The position numbers and the translations under genes are program-made. The notes below the pieces were generated by a model. The model was not told the origin of the DNA. It worked only from the letters and a program-made list of their open reading frames with translations, and made no database searches. From CAZTHL01 sp964613585 (GTDB taxonomy: Bacteria > Pseudomonadota > Alphaproteobacteria > DSM-16000 > Inquilinaceae), in NCBI GenBank assembly GCA_964613585.1, contig CAZTHL010000087.1:1-15505 (forward strand): a stretch of 15,505 bases of DNA, read 5' to 3'. Positions 13,560 through 15,505 of this stretch are shown piece by piece. Within the stretch, counting starts at the first letter, position 1, and the number at the start of each line of letters is the position of its first letter.

Positions 13560-14153
13560 TCAGGCCGGACCGCGCGCGCCGAGCGCCGCGGCGAGAGTGC
13601 CCTCGTCGAGATAGTCGAGCTCGCCGCCGATCGGCACGCCCCGGGCGAGACGGGTGACGCTCACCTGGCAGCCGGCCAGGCGGTCGGCGACCAGATGCGC
13701 GGTGGTCTGCCCGTCAACGGTGGCATTGAGCGCAAGGATCACCTCGCGCAGCTCCGGGCGCCGAGCCCGATTGACCAGGTCCGGCACCCGCAGCTCCTCC
13801 GGGCCGACGCCGTCGAGCGCGGAGAGCGTGCCCCCCAGCACGTAATAGCGACCGCGGAACGCCCGGGTCCGCTCGAGCGCCCACAGATCGGCGACCTGCT
13901 CGACCACGCACAGGACCGAGCCGTCGCGCTCCGGATCGGCGCAGATGGCGCACGGATCCCGGCTGTCCAGGTTGCCGCAGACCGAGCAGGTGCGGATCGC
14001 CGCCGCCGCCTCCGTCAGGGCACGGGCCAGCGGCGCCAGCACGGTGTCCCGGCGGTTCATGAGATACAGCGCGATCCGTCGCGCCGAGCGCGGACCGAGC
14101 CCGGGCAGCCGCGCCAGTTGCTGGATCAGCCGCTCGATCTCGGGACCGATCAT
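13560..14153 (-). CDS. recR: Recombination protein RecR
   Basis: A 197-residue RecR, which with RecO (and RecF) loads RecA onto gapped, SSB-coated DNA. Visible are the N-terminal helix-hairpin-helix (LIQQLARLPGLGPRSARRIA, 9-28), the zinc finger C56-x2-C59-x8-C68-x2-C71, the Toprim domain beginning LCVVEQVADLWALE (about 81-94), and the conserved C-terminus TRLARGVPIGGELDYLDEGTL. Length and motifs are fully normal. The ATG at 14153 gives the family start (IGPEIERLIQ), although the upstream bases show no good ribosome binding site, so translation may rely on the upstream gene 58 bp away. It is the last gene of the dnaX-ybaB cluster. Confidence 0.96.
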   Translation of the reverse strand: MIGPEIERLIQQLARLPGLGPRSARRIALYLMNRRDTVLAPLARALTEAAAAIRTCSVCGNLDSRDPCAICADPERDGSVLCVVEQVADLWALERTRAFRGRYYVLGGTLSALDGVGPEELRVPDLVNRARRPELREVILALNATVDGQTTAHLVADRLAGCQVSVTRLARGVPIGGELDYLDEGTLAAALGARGPA

Positions 14154-14211
14154 CGGGGAGGCGAGCCGAGCTCACGGGCGGGCATCTCCCGCGTCGGGCC
14201 CTTGGACGCGG

Positions 14212-14547
14212 TCACGGATCAAGCGCTCGGCCATGACTATCCGCCTCGGGCTCCGAGCCCGTGGCGTCCCCATGCTCCAGCACCTTCAGCCGCTCCTCAA
14301 GAGCCTCGATGCGCCCGGTCAGCCGGGTCTCGACCCTCGACAGCTCGCCGTACACCGCCGCCGATGCGGCGGCGCCGAGCGCCGGCTCGACGGGGACGGC
14401 CTCCTCGAGCGGCGCTGAAAGTCCGCCCGGAGCGAGAGGCGCCGAGGCGGCGACGGGATCCGGGTGCCAGAGGAGCTGCCCGGCTGTGGCGATCAGGAGA
14501 CCCATCGCCCCGCCGCAGACGGTGGCGAGCCAAGGCTTGACCGACAT
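14212..14547 (-). CDS. Small membrane-anchored coiled-coil protein of unknown function
   Basis: I do not recognise a family. The 111-residue protein has one hydrophobic segment (about 7-26) after a short basic N-terminus (MSVKPW). A Pro/Ala-rich stretch follows (about 28-55), then a helical, charge-patterned region (ELSRVETRLTGRIEALEERL, about 68-87) likely to form a coiled coil, and a polar tail. This suggests a bitopic protein with its bulk outside the cytoplasm, or an uncleaved signal anchor. The ATG at 14547 has a GGAG about 10 nt upstream. It sits between ybaB (49-bp gap) and recR (58-bp gap) on the same strand. These two genes are usually adjacent, so this looks like an insertion into a conserved cluster. 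Coding is supported by its fit between neighbours and by the TM plus coiled-coil pattern, not by homology. Confidence 0.6.
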   Translation of the reverse strand: MSVKPWLATVCGGAMGLLIATAGQLLWHPDPVAASAPLAPGGLSAPLEEAVPVEPALGAAASAAVYGELSRVETRLTGRIEALEERLKVLEHGDATGSEPEADSHGRALDP

Positions 14548-14596
14548 GTCGACGTCACTCCACGGAGTCGGGCGCGCCGCCGACCGGCGCCCCTGC

Positions 14597-14920
14597 CTAG
14601 AAGGGCAACTTCATTCCCGGCGGAAGGTTCAGGCCGCCCATCAGCTCGGCGGTCTGCTCCTGTACCTTCGTTTCCGCCTTGGCCTTGGCGTCATTCACCG
14701 CGGCGACGATCAGGTCCTCGAGAACCTCGACCTCGGCCGGATCGACCAGCGAGGGGTCGATCTTGATGCGGCGCATCTCGCTCTTGCCGTTCAGCGTCGC
14801 CATCACCATGCCGCCGCCGGCATGGCCCTCCACCTCGATGTCGGCGAGCTGATCCTGCAGCTCCTGCATCTTGGACTGCATCTGCTGCGCCTGCTTGAGC
14901 ATCTGGCTCAGATTCTTCAT
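14597..14920 (-). CDS. ybaB: YbaB/EbfC family nucleoid-associated protein
   Basis: A 107-residue protein of the YbaB/EbfC family, a small dimeric DNA-binding protein associated with the nucleoid. The N-terminal helix MKNLSQMLKQAQQMQSKMQE is typical, followed by the beta-strand region with GMVMATLNGKSEMRRIKIDP and the second helix VLEDLIVAAVNDAKAKAE. The C-terminus, MGGLNLPPGMKLPF, matches the common G(L/M)xLPPGxxLPF ending. Its ATG overlaps the dnaX stop by 4 bp (ATGA), and a GAGGA ribosome binding site lies within the dnaX end, so the two are translationally coupled. The dnaX-ybaB-recR order is widely conserved and supports a link to replication and repair. Confidence 0.96.
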   Translation of the reverse strand: MKNLSQMLKQAQQMQSKMQELQDQLADIEVEGHAGGGMVMATLNGKSEMRRIKIDPSLVDPAEVEVLEDLIVAAVNDAKAKAETKVQEQTAELMGGLNLPPGMKLPF

Positions 14921-15505
14921 GGCGTGTCCTCGTCAGCCGCCGTGTGGTCCTCGTCCGGAAGGCAATCCGGCTCCGCAGTGTCGGTTCCAGCGGCGCTCGC
15001 GTCCAGATCCGGCGTGCGCGGCCGCAGCCGGATCTCGGCGCCCGGGAACAGGGCGAGCGCCCGCTTCACGATCGGATGCTCACGCGCCTCGTCGAGCGCC
15101 TCCGCCTCGGTCCGCCGCTGCTGCTCCCGCAGGGTCGGCTCGCCGGGCGCGCCGGAGACGGTGATGATCCAGCGCCTGCCGGTCCATTCCTGAAGGCGCC
15201 GCATCAGGCGGCTGGCGAGGTCGGTCGGCGCGCCCTCGTCGACGCGGATCTCCAGCCGGCCCGGCTCGTAGCGCACCAGGTGGACGTCGTTGAACAGGTA
15301 GGCGTGAAGCAGCGCCTCGTCGCGATCCGAGAACAGCTGCACAAGGGATGGGAAGTCGCGCGGGGCCTCGGCAGGATCGGACGTCGGCTCGGTGACCGCC
15401 GGATCGGGCGCCGGGACTGTCACCGTCGCGCTTTCCGGTGGCACGGGCGCTGGCTGGCAGGCGGCCGCGGTGACGCCGCCGCGGCGAGCCTGCGGCGGCT
15501 CGCCC
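14917..15505 (-). CDS. dnaX: DNA polymerase III subunit gamma/tau, C-terminal part (partial)
   Basis: The frame is open from the right edge to the stop at 14917-14919, giving about 195 residues of a C-terminus. It starts with a Pro/Ala/Gly-rich linker (to about 15370). A folded region follows, FPSLVQLFSDRDEALLHAYL then VHLVRYEPGRLEIRVDEGAP and LMRRLQEWTGRRWIITVSGA, matching the tau C-terminal domain of alphaproteobacterial DnaX, which contacts the polymerase alpha subunit. The end is acidic and low-complexity. The ATPase part lies outside the window, so the identification rests on this domain and on the overlap with ybaB. The GTG at 15444 is only an internal codon, not a start. Confidence 0.88.
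   Translation of the reverse strand, partial: GEPPQARRGGVTAAACQPAPVPPESATVTVPAPDPAVTEPTSDPAEAPRDFPSLVQLFSDRDEALLHAYLFNDVHLVRYEPGRLEIRVDEGAPTDLASRLMRRLQEWTGRRWIITVSGAPGEPTLREQQRRTEAEALDEAREHPIVKRALALFPGAEIRLRPRTPDLDASAAGTDTAEPDCLPDEDHTAADEDTP

Noticed and set aside
1..15505. tRNA, rRNA, CRISPR arrays, insertion sequences, prophage or defence genes
   Set aside because: I read both strands for cloverleaf-like segments, regularly spaced repeats, transposase motifs and terminal inverted repeats and saw none I could support.

Overview
The window is GC-rich (the annotated genes show the strong third-position GC bias of such genomes) and tightly packed. It looks like chromosomal DNA of an alphaproteobacterium. 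The reasons are the dnaX-ybaB-recR cluster, a cyanide-insensitive-type cytochrome bd oxidase, and a lactate locus made of a large Fe-S D-lactate dehydrogenase, LldP and a divergent GntR regulator. I cannot name the genus. No tRNA, rRNA, CRISPR array or intact mobile element was seen.

Layout. 1-275 (-) is the C-terminal remnant of a vanadium-dependent haloperoxidase, cut by the window edge, frameshifted near 214 and lacking its N-terminal part. It abuts an AT-rich island (about 300-450) that contrasts with everything else. 592-1170 (+) is a DUF427 protein. 1353-3755 (-) is cydAB, a short-Q-loop cytochrome bd quinol oxidase. A 524-bp divergent intergenic region separates it from 4280-4762 (+), an MgtC/SapB-family membrane protein. 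4806-7152 (-) holds two genes: a DUF2231-Rieske-hemerythrin fusion, then a membrane protein with a TrkA-C (RCK_C) domain. 7600-12218 (-) is a D-lactate dehydrogenase gene followed by lactate permease lldP. The divergent FCD-type GntR regulator (12728-13516, +) is the likely lactate-responsive repressor, and the shared intergenic region has a good LldR/PdhR-type operator. 13560 to the right edge (-) is dnaX (3' part), ybaB, a small membrane-anchored coiled-coil protein gene, and recR.

How the genes fit together (inference). LldP imports lactate, the dehydrogenase oxidises D-lactate and feeds electrons towards the quinone pool, and cytochrome bd can oxidise quinol with O2. The Rieske-hemerythrin fusion is another predicted redox or O2/NO-responsive membrane protein. 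Upstream of both cydA and the fusion gene, in the same orientation, lies a conserved non-coding element of about 78 bp (about 82% identical, with an identical 20-bp core and an 8-bp hairpin kept in both). This is the most interesting unexplained signal in the window and may mark shared control, or a dispersed intergenic repeat family.
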